Below, one piece after another: positions 23,535 through 35,269 of a stretch of 64,000 bases of DNA. Every line of letters starts with the position of its first letter. Positions within the stretch are counted from its first letter, which is position 1. Made by a program: the position numbers and the translations under genes. A model generated the notes under the pieces. It was not told the DNA's origin, made no database searches, and was given only the letters and a program-made list of their open reading frames with translations. This stretch comes from Orobanche coerulescens (Eukaryota; Streptophyta; Magnoliopsida; Lamiales; Orobanchaceae), in NCBI GenBank assembly GCA_033398695.1, contig CM065802.1, positions 168,015,965 to 168,079,964 of the forward strand, given 5' to 3'.

Positions 23535-26280
23535 ATCACGTATCGTGATTTTCGAGCGTTTTGGGCCATTTTGTAATTTACCCAAAGTTGTGGGTATCCT
23601 CATTCGTATTTGTTGTTTTGACCCTTGTCATAGTCGCGTGTGATTAATTGTTGCATGGTATTTCTTTTCGGATCGATGTTGTTGTCCGAGAGCATTTCGT
23701 CGTGTTCGTTTCGTGCGTTTTCGGGAATTCGAGTCGTCGAGTCTTGGCAGCTAGGCACTGGCCGGCCACGTGCGGCAGGGACCTGCCAGGCGCGCACGAG
23801 CGTGGCGCACGAGCTGCGCGGACGACCCGGTGCTCGTGTGGCCCTGACTGCACACGCACGTGCGAGTACTCGTGCCTAGTGATCGTGCGTCTCGGCAGTT
23901 TGCTGGCAGTGGATTCGCACGACCCGGTGCACGACCGGCCATTCGTGCGTGCCTACTCGTGCGTCACTGGGCAGTATATATGGCCGGGCAAACGTTTTCT
24001 TCACCATTTTCTCACTTCGTTCTTCCTCCTCCGCGGCTGGAGACTTCTTGGGCATGGAGACATGTTGTCAAACAACAAATCCATGAAGTTCTTGAGTTCA
24101 TATCATTGATTGATCATCCTATATCATCCTTTGATCCAGCGAATCAAGGTAATCTCTTCTTAGAACCCTAGTTTCTTGAATTTTGGGGTTTTTGCATTTT
24201 TGTCCGATTCGTTCCGTATTGTTGATTAATTCATGATGGGTATGATTAATCTTCGTAGTATTATTGTGTTTAACATCATTTAATCTATTGTTCTTCGTCA
24301 AATCGAAGTATATTTCTTGATTTCCTTCCAATCGACTTTTTGGGGGATTTGTTCTTGATTTCATTTACATCCGTTTTTGATGGATCGATTATTGTTAAAT
24401 GATGTTGTTAAACATATCCTATGGATTGTATATCCATATTTCGATTTGGAATTCCATTTTCGTGTTTTGACTGGACGAATCGTGTTTTTGGCCGTTTTGG
24501 GGAAAACACTTGAACTTTCGTCATTTGTTCTTTGAATTCAACGGCTTTAAGTCGTGCTATGGAATTCATTTCATTGTTGTTTTTGTCCTTCGTAGTTTAT
24601 TATCGCGAGTTGGCTTTCGGTGGAGTCGGCGGGTTCGTAGTCGGTTCGTGCCACCATACTTCGGTCGATTCTCCGCGTTGTTCTTATTCGAGGCAAGTAC
24701 CTTGTCCATACTTTTCTTGTTTCGTGGATATGATGATTGGTGACCATTTAAATTTGTTTGTTTGGTTATTTGAAATGAGTTTTCAAAAGATTCGGCTAGC
24801 CTCGTTAAAGGCTCACTTTCAAAACGCGTGTGTTTTGTAAATTGTGTGGGTTGTAAGTGACTATGTGAATTCTTTGGATATGTTTGGTGTTGATGTTGCG
24901 CTTGATAACGCGTGTGTACATATATTATCTCTTTTTGGTGCGTTATGGTTTGACGTGGTGTTTTGCTAAGTGTTTGATGCCTCTTGGCGAGTTGTTGGAT
25001 ATCCTTGGTTTGATATGTTACTTGTGCTTGGTTATTTCGCGGCCAGCTCAGGAGGGCCCGACGGGGCCTCGAGTGGGATTTGTGGCTTCGTACCGGTCCT
25101 AGGTGACGTGTGGTGCTTGATTATTTTTCTAGCCAGCTCGGGAGGGTCCGACGGGGCCTCAAGTGGGATTTGTATCTTCGTCCCGGTCCTAGGCGATGCG
25201 AGTACGTGTATATGTTTTGTGAATGTGTTTGCTCACCTCGGGAGGGTTCGACGGGGCCACGGAGGGAATTCCAATGGCTTCGACCTGGATTCACGAGTGA
25301 AACTACACGAGTGCGTGTGTATGTTTTGTGAATGTGTTTGCTCACCTCGGGAGAGTTCGACGGGGCCACGGATGGAATTCTAATGGCTTCGACCTGGATT
25401 CACGAGTGAAACTTCACGAGTGCGTGTGTATGTTTTGTGAATGTGTTTGCTCACCTCGGGAGGGTTCGACGGGGCCACGGATGGAATTCCAATGGCTTCG
25501 ACCTGGATTCATGAGTGAAACTTCACGGGTGCGTGTGTATTTTATGTCCGTCGAGGACGCATGACGTGGGTTTTAACCTTGTGTATTATGGTTGGTTTTA
25601 TTTGTGAAAACGAAACCTTTGGGCTGTGACCCGTGTTGATTTTGGAAATATAAGGATTCGGTAATCCTAAATTGTTTTCTATTAAAACTCTCGATTGCAT
25701 TTTAAACTGTTTTACAAATTATTTTCCTTTATTTTCGATCTTTCGGTTTTGGAATGTTTTACCCAAACTCTTGCCTCGGGAAGTACTTTTCGTTACGTTT
25801 GGATCTTTGAGGATTGCTGATTATTATTGTTATTGGAACTTGTATTGTATGTCTCATATTTGCACTTTGTCCTTGCACTAGCAAAACAGTGGAGTTTTGC
25901 TAATCCCCGAGTATTCGGGAGGTGGATGTCTGTTTTTGCATTCAGGTTTGGGAGCATAACACAGGGTCGGCACGAAGGATGATGAAAGATGAACGATACT
26001 AATCACACGAGGATCCGTTTGATGTCTTTGGTTTAGTTATAGTTTATTTTTCCACTGCAGTATTCTTTCCCTTTGTACGGGAGTGTGTTGTATTCGACCC
26101 CTGCGTGGGCATGTATTGTGTTTGAGTTGTATGTATTTATTGAAAGACCAAATCGGTCTACTAAGTCATTTTTAGCCTTTAAGGCATTGTTGAGTTGCTT
26201 GATGTTGTTACCAGCCTGGTAGATTCTTGAGGAAAGGTTCTACGGCATGTAATATCCCTGAGCGGATTAGGGGTGTTACA
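23535..26280 (+). mobile_element. 3' LTR of element C, second part
   Basis: Continues C's 3' LTR after D. It contains the GCACGAGC/GCTCGTGC array (about 23785-23965), TATATA box (about 23975), donor-like AATCAAG|GTAATC near 24147, three 108-bp tandem units (25236-25550) and the GGGGTGTTACA end, followed by CAAAC at 26281-26285. Confidence 0.92.
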
Positions 26281-26285
26281 CAAAC

Positions 26286-27558
26286 AACATGATTAAGATG
26301 TTCTTAACACTTGTGAAAAACAATTCAACAAGGGTTATCAATAACAACATCATACTAACAGCCCTATAATGATAATATTACCAATATCACCACTATCACC
26401 TCAAAAACATCATCAACCTTACTAACATGATGTCTAAACAATAATCAACCACCAATTCATCATGAATTAGGATTAATCAACAAGATTAAATCAATCATTT
26501 AAATATTATGACAATCATCACATAATTCATCATAATTCTATACTAGAATGGTTATAATCCCTCAAGAACACAACCAACAACAATAATCATCTCAAAGCTA
26601 TGTTAATCATCTAACAATCTTAACATAACTCTTCCTAGACATGATTATAACCCCCAAGTATTCTAAAACATCAAGAACAACTCCTCCTCAAGACATAATC
26701 ATCATGTTCTTAATCATAAGTTATAAAAACTCATCAAGAATCATGGTATCCTCCAACCATAAATCAACACACGAAGTAATCAACAACAACAACTTCATAA
26801 TCTCGAGATAAACACAAGATTAAACACATACCTCTTGAAGAAGTGAAGAACAACCTCAAACCATCAAGAAACACTCCAAACTCCAAGTTCCTAAGCTCCA
26901 ATCCAAGTTATGAAGCTACAAAACTAGTTGGAATAGGCTGGAATACACAAAGAAATGTAGAGAGATGATTTCTAGAGGAAGAAATCGAAATTGGATCGTG
27001 AGAAAGTGAAAGACGAAACATGTCTTTATAATCTGCACATCGCATTACGGCCGCTATACAACCCACTTAACGTGCGTTATATGTCTAACGTACGTTATCA
27101 CCTCTACGTAGCGTACTTTAAGATCTGCCAAAACTCAATGCCTCAAAATGAACCATGCATTACGTATGTTATTAGCATAATAATTATGTACGTAATGCTT
27201 CTTGACTTGGATGCCTCGAAAGGCCAACATGATCCAATCGCGTTAGGCCCCACACATCGAAAGTCAGATGCGATCAGATACCCTTTGTTACGTACGTAAC
27301 CAACACGGTTTAACGTACGTAACCTGCCACTCTTAACGTACATAATGTTATGCATGTAGAGTACGTTATGTCCAATATATTTAGCAAAAAAAATCAAACT
27401 CCAAACTCACCAAGCAACATCCAATCGGCAACACAATATTCCGAAATACCCCAATACAATATACATTATATCAATCAAATACAACACTACTTGTACAATT
27501 TCAAATGAATACGTACAACACAACAGTAAAGCGAAAAAAATTACCCCCAGATATTACA
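26286..27558 (-). mobile_element. Old gypsy-type LTR F1, minus strand, right part
   Basis: On the minus strand this LTR starts TGTAATATCTGGGGGTAATTT at 27558, the same start as solo LTR F2 at 39577 (TGTAATATCCGGGGGTAATTT). It contains an ACGTACGT palindrome array (27040-27370), a TATA box TTATAAAG (plus 27025-27031) and a donor-like AAGAG|GTATGTG (plus about 26830) in the same order as the other LTRs. Elements C and O have split it; its far end was not found. No coding sequence is attached. Confidence 0.75.
27040..27370 (-). repeat. TTACGTACGTAA palindrome array (LTR F1)
   Basis: About ten units including CTAACGTACGTTAT, GTTACGTACGTAAC, TTAACGTACGTAAC, ATTACGTATGTTA and ATGTACGTAATG. The array abuts the TATA box on its downstream (lower-coordinate) side. 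Confidence 0.88.
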
Positions 27559-28970
27559 ATTACACTGCAGTTATTGTATAAATATACTGCTTTCATTTTC
27601 TACTTCTACAACCGAACACTACCAATTGGTGCATTCAAATATTTTGGGGCAGCATAGCAGTACATTGAAAGTAGAATATCAGTATAAGATAATCAAAAAA
27701 GCAGAACAATGAGCAGAAGATAAGCAATTTATTGCAAACTAGTTTTATTTTTTATATTATTTTTATTATTATAATACAATGATTTTTTGTTTTTTATATT
27801 TCTAGATATACAATATGCATCTTAAATTATAAATCATAAAAGCACGACTAATATGATATTTTTTTTCCTAAAACAGATAACAAACGAGTAAGTTATTCTA
27901 TTTTAAAAAAAAAGACAAAATGATATAAAATGACAAAAAAGACACTTGAACCTTCAAATGGTGTGTTCCTAACCAAAGAGCAGTGTTCTCACGCCTGGAA
28001 ATTGATGATGTAGCACAATCTACACCATTCTTAGTTTTCTATCTAATGGCCATTATGGGTTTATAGTTCTCACACCAGGGATGGTTCTCACTGGAACTGT
28101 ACCCAATAACCCCAGAGTGACATTTGAAAGCATCTCTGTCTAAGGAAGGGCTGTAGCACAAAATGTACTTCTAAGTAATTGCCTCGTAGATCCTATATTT
28201 GTCTATATGCATAAGCAATTATGTGAAGATGATTCTTATTTGTACAAATGATACATCGAACTTGGAACGAGCATGAAGAAATTAACGATACTTTATTTGT
28301 TGAGTTGTTCTGCCGGATCGGTCGCTCAAGATATTTTGTCTCCTCCTAACCTATCAACACCCATTATCAAATAAACTTATTATTCCTTTATAAGCGCACG
28401 AATAGTAAATGAGGCACTTAGCCTATGAATGGAGTATAAATCTTTTTAGAGCTTTTCACAAATTAAGGTATTGAAATGTTGACTAATTTACCCATGTTTA
28501 TTTAGTAGAATTCTTAAATAAGTCCCCTCTTTATTATACTATATCATAAATAAAAGATGATAGAGAATTAAGATAAACGTTAGAAGATACTATTATGGAA
28601 TCTGCAAAATTGTGTCATTGTAAGGATAGGGTATAATATAGGAACAATCCTGTAAAAATATATAGCAGGACTTATATTTCGTAACAGAATAAAAATATAA
28701 AAAGACTGGTATATTTTAAGGAGTATTAAAGATATCTTTTTAAATTTATCCCTATTTTATAAATTTTATTAATTAACTAAAAGAATGAGAAACTTCTCTT
28801 GCAAACTTGCAGAAATGAATGAATCTAACGAAAGCAACTCAAAGGATACTAATTATTTTATTAGCTAAGATGATATTTTTAAATAACCATATGTACAAGA
28901 CAATCTATTTTTGTCCCAAAATAATTACTTTTAATTTTTTACCTCAAAATATAATTCTACCCTTATGAAT
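27559..28970. other. AT-rich sequence with no recognised feature
   Basis: 1.4 kb. No long reading frame, no LTR ends, no retroelement motif. It holds A/T homopolymers (27905-27915) and short AT-rich direct repeats. It may be unique or heavily decayed flanking DNA, the one place in the window that does not look like an LTR element. Confidence 0.5.
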
Positions 28971-28971
28971 A

Positions 28972-29130
28972 GGGGTGTAAATGAGACGAGACAACTCGCG
29001 AGCTACTCGAGATTGACTCAGTGAACACTCGACTCGAGTAGGCTCGACTCGAACTCGAGCTCGACTCGACATACTAACGAGTCGAGTCGAGCTACCCAAT
29101 ACTCGACTCGATAAGCTCGTGAGATACTCG
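28972..29130. repeat. GGGGTGTAAATGAG...CTCGACTCGAG dispersed repeat
   Basis: Starts TAGGGGTGTAAATGAGACGAG and continues with many overlapping CTCGACTCGAG, GAGTCGAGTCGAG and GAGCTCGACTCGA units. Repeats of this kind, opening GGGGTGTAAAYGAG, are widespread in plant genomes and are often parts of non-autonomous DNA transposons. No terminal inverted repeats or target duplication could be fixed here. Confidence 0.55.
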
Positions 29131-29439
29131 AAATTTTTTATATATAATTAGTTTTTATAATATACTTTGTAAAATATAATATAAAAAATATTAATTGGCC
29201 AGAAAAATAAAAAATTAATAATACATATTAGATTTCTATTTTAAATGAAAAAATAACAAATTATTTGTCAAAAGTTAAAATTACTAGCTAGATAATAAAA
29301 AATCAAAATTATTCTATATTGATTAAGGGTGTTTGAAGTGTTTACACAAGTTAAAAGCAAAATAACTTCTCCCACATCGATAGGGTGCTGTTTACTTTGG
29401 CTCACAAGTGGGTAATAAATTTAAACCAAATCCCTTGCC

Positions 29440-30664
29440 CCACATCGCCCATGTAATTGTTATTGAAACCTTTGAAGATTGTTTACAAAGAGTTTGAGTA
29501 ATTATTTCAATAAATTGTGGTAGATTATTGGAGTTATTGGGTTGCCTTGTGTGTGTGGGTGGGGGGTGGGGGGTAGTGGGTTGTTGTGGTTGTTGAAACT
29601 TCCTTTAGGGGCACTGTTTTTGATGAATTGTCTCAGTCAAGTTTGTTAGAGTGTTTGTTGATTCATTGAAGGATGTCTTGTTCGTGTTAGGATATTTTCA
29701 TTTTTGCTATTGAGACAAGTTAATTCTTGGTTGGTTATGAGGATATTAATCTTTTTGTGTGTTGTACATGTGATGTACATTGTTGTGTTTTATGAATTGT
29801 GATGTAGATTGAGATGATATTTTCGATCATGTCGATCATTCGTTTCTTGAGGAACAATGGTTCTAGGTCCTTGTTTTACCTTCGTTTAACTTCATTGAGT
29901 TGTCTTGATCCTTGTTGGATTCGTTGATTGCTATTATTTTTTCATATCACTTTTGCCATCGTGGCATTCCTAGAGTCATACTTATGTGCCAGTTGGTAAT
30001 GTGTAGGATTTCAAGACGGGTATATATGGCCATGTATAGATGTATACATCGCACTTTCCACGCAGGAGGGGAACTTTTGTAAGAGTAAGACTAATTCGAT
30101 GCATGATCACACGTGTATTTGAGGATTTCGCATATGTTGGTGGCTTGTGAACGGACATGATTCCATCCAGGGCGTATTTTGTCGTCCTTTGAGATATTAA
30201 TTTTGTTGGTTCATATTCATATGATATTCCATATATGTTCAACATATTGAGATATTATCTTTCTAGTCGGTTGAGGCGAAACATGTTTTTATCGGACTTT
30301 AGGTCGAGGGGAGTCTAAGGCACATGAAGTGCATGGTGATGGTGAAGAGTATCAAGGATACTAGTTAGGGGCCGATTTTTCTTGCTTCTGATTATGTTGC
30401 TCTTATAATTATTTTCTGTGTATTGTCCTTTTATGTATTGTATATTTTTGGTATATCCATCTTCATATGTATTATACTTGTGATGATCTTGTGTATTGAA
30501 TGGCGCTGATGGTCAAGTGTTATACAAACTCCTCATCGAAGTATTATGTAGCATAATGTGGTCCGATACTTAGCTATATTATCTTGATTGTGGATGATTG
30601 TGTTGATTAAGTCTCTTTATGGGGTTGTTGATTAAGTAATAGCCACCTAGTTTGAGATATTACA
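29440..30664 (+). mobile_element. Decayed 5' LTR of old chromovirus H
   Basis: The right edge GAGATATTACA at 30664 is followed five bases later by a primer site. Upstream, 29640-30660 aligns patchily with LTRs B and K (GACAAGTTAATTCTTGG; GTGTAGGATTT; GATGTATACATCGCAC; CTCCTCATCGAAGTA; AGCCACCTAGTTTGAGATATTACA). The left edge is unclear and no palindrome array survives. Confidence 0.7.
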
Positions 30665-30669
30665 GAAAT

Positions 30670-30681
30670 TGGTATCGGAGA
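30670..30681 (+). other. Primer binding site of element H
   Basis: TGGTATCGGAGA, complementary to initiator tRNA-Met with a changed last base, placed just after the decayed LTR end. Confidence 0.75.
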
Positions 30682-31189
30682 GTTGTTTTAAATACTTCTC
30701 ATCCGTGTCATTTCTACTTTGGAGTCATTATTGATCGAACCAGTATCAAGAGGCTTTCCTGTCACATTTGACCCGTGCAAGTACTTATCCATGTGCACTA
30801 AATACGGTGTGATCTCGTGTACCATGATTTAATTACAGGCAAGATGAGTTGATTTGTCGGTTGGTCTTTTTGTTGATCTTATTATAGTCTATCATTTTTA
30901 TTCCTATTCACAGTTAATCTTTATGTTGATTTGCTTGGAGTCTATCATTTTGTTGATATTATTAGTTGTTCCTTTTTGTTGATCTCATGCTCATTCCAAC
31001 TTTGAGTCGATGATTCAGAATATGTTTAGCACAGATCATGTAGTTGATCTATTGCTTTATTGTGTTGGAGCATGTGGAATTGTTGTTACATTTGCTATAG
31101 TGTGCTTAATGAATGAACATGAGGTGTGATTGAGCTATGCTTATAATTTGGTTTTATACTTTTAACTATGGAAATAGGTGTTAGAGGAC

Positions 31190-32024
31190 ATGGCAGTGGT
31201 GGGTAGCCCCATCACCTACTCGGGTGGGAATGCTACCATTTCTTTGGTTGCTAATGATTCAGGTTCGGAAAGTCCTACACAAGAATCTGAATAGAACTAG
31301 AGCATGCAGGCCGACCTATTTTTATTTATGCAAGGCATGATGGACCAGACGATCCGATTGATGCAAGACTCATCGGATCATGGTCAGCAGCAGCGAGATC
31401 CCCAGCCACCACCTCAGGTACAGGGTGGGAATTATTAGCGACATCAGCAACCACCCACTTTTGAGGTTTCATATGAACCAGGTCATATTGTTCATTGGAT
31501 CTCAAGACCTTCGAAAAGCTCTTTGACATGGTTGAGTGTCTCGGAGACGATAAGTGGCAATAATGGCTTACTACTTAAGTAGGGTGCTCATTCTTGGTGG
31601 CTCTATGTGAAGTCCACTGACGGTATTTGCAGCTGGGATAAGTTCAAGATACTCATGTTGGATCTATAGTATATGGCCCGTCCCAGAGAGGCCAATTCTC
31701 AAAGTTACTTAAATAGACCCCTCAAAGGATGATGGTGTTTTATCTATTGCTGAGAAGTTCAAGAGCTTTTCCCACTTGCCTCTTCAAAACAGAGGCTGAA
31801 AAGATCAAGTACTTCAGTAAGAGGTTAAAGCTTGGACCGCATATATAGTTAATTAACCACCACTTTACTATGCTGCCTGAGTTCATTGAGAAAGCTCTTG
31901 ATTTTGAGCTTACTTTTGAAGAGATTGCTAACAAGCTGCTGTCTTTTGCTGACAAGAGTTCTGGAAACCAGAACCAACTCGAGGGTAGTCGGGCAATGTT
32001 CGAGAAGCCTTATACTGTCCCAAC
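31190..32024 (+). pseudogene. Chromovirus gag (element H), heavily decayed
   Basis: Shifting frames give blocks that align with K gag: FMQGMMDQTIRLMQ near 31328, QQPPTFEVSYEPGHIVHWI near 31450, AHSWWLYVKSTDGICSWD near 31590, and EFIEKALDFELTFEEIANKL near 31880. Many stops and several frameshifts interrupt it. Gag would build the particle and bind RNA. Copia element G cuts the sequence at 32025, with target copy CCAAC at 32020-32024. Confidence 0.85.
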
Positions 32025-32603
32025 TGTTGTAAAATTAGGTACCTTCGCCGTTAGAAATTTCGCGTAGAGTAACATAGAGTTATCAAAACTCTTTTGCTTT
32101 GCGGAAGCGTAAATAAAGTGCGGAAAATAAACGACAAATGATTTATAGAGGTTCTGCCAATTGTGACTACGTCCACTCTCGTATCTTTTTCTATTGGCTT
32201 AAGATAAACCTTTTCCGCCTTGTCTTCTATCGGTTCGAGGTAAACCGTTACAATCTCGTCTTCTATCGATACGAGATTAACCGTTACACTCTTATCTTTA
32301 TGTCGGTCTAAGATAAACCGTTTTCCTTTTCTATTGGACAAGCAATCAATCTATCTAGATTTATATTAGTACTAGACAAACCTTACTTGGATTTAGATGC
32401 GATTCTAACAATGCCGAATCAACAATCCTAATAACACCGAATCAATCTACAATTCATATTTTCCCTCTCGTGTATAAGTTATCATGTATAAACACTCAAA
32501 ATCTTGACAATATAAGCTTGATTACAACAACGCTAATGTTTCTAACAATATATGACGTATATCAGATTTCCTTCAAGTTGTATTTATTGATACCAAATGG
32601 TTT

Positions 32604-32615
32604 GGTATTTATAGG
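32604..32615 (-). promoter_or_regulatory. TATA box of LTR G (3' copy)
   Basis: The minus strand reads CCTATAAATACC, about 40 bp from the nearest ACGTACGT palindrome. The other LTR has TATAAATATC at about 38214-38224. Confidence 0.7.
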
Positions 32616-32652
32616 CTCAAAGGCTCAACTAGCCGTTAGCTCTTGAATCTTC

Positions 32653-33026
32653 ATTACGTACATTACCTTCTCTTTATTATGTACGTTATGCTTGTTACAT
32701 ACGTTAACTCTTCTTGTAACGTACATTAAGCTATGTGCAGACCAGTCCAGTAGCTTCGTTTCTTCTATTCTGTACGTTATCACTACCTCATTACGTACGT
32801 TATATACATCAGGTATCCATTGCATGCTGACCTACTCCATGATGTCATCCTTCAACGGTTCTTTGTTTTGAATTCATATTCAAATACATTACGTACGTTA
32901 AGTCTCTTTCATTGCGTACGTTAAGTTTGTATTATTGCGTACGTTAACTATTTGTCAAACTCGTCTGCCTTCAGCTGGGATTGTATTACTTATGTCATAC
33001 GTTGCACATTACGTACGTTATACTTG
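32653..33026 (-). repeat. TTACGTACGTTA palindrome array (copia LTR G, 3' copy)
   Basis: About ten units including ATTACGTACGTTAT (twice), CATTACGTACGTTAAG, ATTGCGTACGTTAA, GTTACATACGTTAA and CATTACGTACATTAC. One spacer contains GTGCAGACCAGTCCAGTAG, also found between palindromes of gypsy LTR I. The TATA box lies just below 32650 in minus sense. Confidence 0.9.
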
Positions 33027-33454
33027 TTATTTCTTCACTTCTTTGCTTCTCAGTCCGGCTCGTTTGTCTTTGACTTCTTCGTCTTTTTGTTTTGCTTCAT
33101 TTTTGTTTTTCTTTGATTAACAACTAATCATCAAAACTCAATTATGAATCTGGAATAAAATATTCCAACAATCTCCTCATTTTTGATGATTACAGTTCAA
33201 CATTCTTCAATCGGATAAATCTACAAAATATAAAAATATACAAATTAAAGTTTTCAGCTTTGTCCATTTCATTAGTTTCCATCTTCCCATTTTTCTTTCC
33301 TTCTTATTTGTTCAACTTCTTCTTTTATTCTTTTTCATCTTTTCGATTTTCTCCTTCGTCTTTTCTTGATCGGGATATTTTTTATTTTTCTCGTCATCCT
33401 TCCATGACTCTTTCTCCCACTCTCCTATTCTTCTCCCCCTTTTTGTTATCAGCA

Positions 33455-33492
33455 AAAGTGCACACACACACACATATATATATATATAATTA
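33455..33492. repeat. CA/TA microsatellite in element G
   Basis: GTGCACACACACACACATATATATATATAT in the non-coding tail of G; its length probably varies between copies. Confidence 0.85.
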
Positions 33493-34638
33493 TAGAATCG
33501 GTAATAAAAATTATGATAACATATATGCTGAAATGGGTAAACTCCACATGACAAAACTCTCCCCTTTTAAAAATATAGAACTCCCCCTGAGTTAAATATT
33601 AATAAATAAAATCAAGTTTGATTTTTAAGGATCCAACAAATAGTCGGATTTTCTTTTGAAACATAGACAATATTTGAAATAGTGGTTCCTTTAGGAATCC
33701 AAACCTTTTTAATATTTATCGTCCAATGTGGGCTTTTACAATTCGAAATATGATGCCCAATTTTTAAACATTTATCACAACAGGGTATTTTAAAATTTAA
33801 GGATCCGATTTTATTACTCGATTTGAATCCTAATCCCTGTTTGTTTAAAGAATATTTTTGAACGAAAAGTATTTGTTCAAATTTGTCCTTTCCGCAAGAG
33901 AATTTATTCGTTAAATTTTAAGTTCGTTTTGAACTTTCAAAAGATCATTTCTTAATTTATTTTTAATTTCAAGGCATTTAGAATGATCGATTTTAAAAAC
34001 TTCCTCTTTTTCTTTTATTTTGGAAATTTTAATTTCCAATAATTTATTTTTAGCCTTCAGGGATTTATTATCAACTAAAGCATTTTAAAAATCGGTATGT
34101 AAAAGTTCGAATGCTTCAAAAAGTTCATCTTGAGATGATATACTAACCTGGCTTTCGACGTCGCTTTTGTCGAAAGAGCGAGAATATTTTGATTGAAATC
34201 ATCATCTTCATCTTCATTGCTCCATGTTGCAACGAGTACTTCGTTCTTGGAAGTTGAGTGTAGCGATCACTTTTCTAGAAAAATAATCCTTCTAACTTAA
34301 AGAAGAATAAATAAAATTTTTGTAGTGGAAATACATTTTCAAAAGGCAAATTTAATAATCGCAAGTAATATTCTCGATTCATCGTTAAAACGAAACATAT
34401 CTTGACGTGAAAATAAAACAAATCGAACAATTGTTCGTAAAACATAGTCTTACATAAATAACATTTACTCTCAATCACATGCCACATCGAGCTCCTCAAC
34501 TTGAAAGGGTTAAATAGTGGGGTGAGCTTCCAACTCGCTCAATGTGGAGAGTACGCAATATGTCTACGTTAATTACTATAAGCATGTATAAACAATATGA
34601 CTGATAAATTCTGAAGCCCGTCGGCTAGCCCAAAGGCT

Positions 34639-34750
34639 TTATGCACATTTAAGTGCTTCATACTGATTTACACATTTAAGTGCTTCTGACTGATTGCACA
34701 TTTAAGTGCTTCTAACTGATTGCACATTTAAGTGCTTCTGACTGATTTCA
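34639..34750 (+). repeat. Tandem repeat, 26-27 bp unit, four copies (LTR N)
   Basis: CACATTTAAGTGCTTCTGAC-type units; each contains the short palindrome CACATTTAAGTG (one mismatch). Confidence 0.9.
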
Positions 34751-35255
34751 CGTGCACATATGAGACAATATATAAAGCAATTAAAATAAACAAAAGCGTA
34801 ATAAATCCCCACACCTGGATAAGTGCAGTTCTTGAACTTGAATGTGATGAGATGCTTGACTCGACAATTTTAGGCCCGTAAATTGTTGTTATTATCTTAC
34901 AATTAATAATAATAATAATAATCACTATTATTATAATTTGAAAACATATAATAACTGGGAATAAAATACGAGGTATAGATTAAAATTGAATTATTACTAT
35001 TAATGAATACAATCAATATTTTAATGGCTCGGATAAAAAAAAGACTGGATTTTAATTATTAAAAAGTTGATTGAAGTAAAATTGAAGGGAATAAATATTT
35101 AAGGATTGAAATTGAAGGAGTTATAAAGCTAACTGGGGTTAATCCGTAAGAATTAACTATATGGGGTCTGAAATTAAAGAAATTATAATTCTAATTGGGG
35201 CTAGATTGAGTATTCTAAAACCTGGGGGTGATCAATTGAATTATTGGAAAGGTGT

Positions 35256-35269
35256 TGGGTATAAAAACC
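35256..35269 (+). promoter_or_regulatory. TATA box of LTR N
   Basis: GGGTATAAAAACCC, a TATA box flanked by complementary GGGT and ACCC. Pyrimidine-rich leader sequence follows. Confidence 0.7.

Larger units (their letters stand above)
8999..26280 (+). mobile_element. Element C: non-coding (LARD-like) gypsy LTR retrotransposon, hosting D
   Basis: Complete element with perfect target duplication CAAAC (8994-8998, 26281-26285). The 5' LTR is 8999-12022 (3024 bp, TGTAATACCCG...GGGTGTTACA). The 3' LTR is 14588-14868 plus 23535-26280 (about 3027 bp), split by element D. Without D it is about 8.6 kb. The 2.57-kb internal part has a primer site and purine tract but no gag, protease, RT or integrase that I can recognise. 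LTR ends, primer site and pre-tract hairpin match the chromoviruses in the window, so it probably depends on a Tekay/Del-type partner. The two LTRs differ by several per cent by eye. Confidence 0.93.

Noticed and set aside
29440..30664. Host promoter with USE-like motif driving a gene at 30,700 onward
   Set aside because: Downstream sequence is a primer site and decayed gag, so the region is an LTR.
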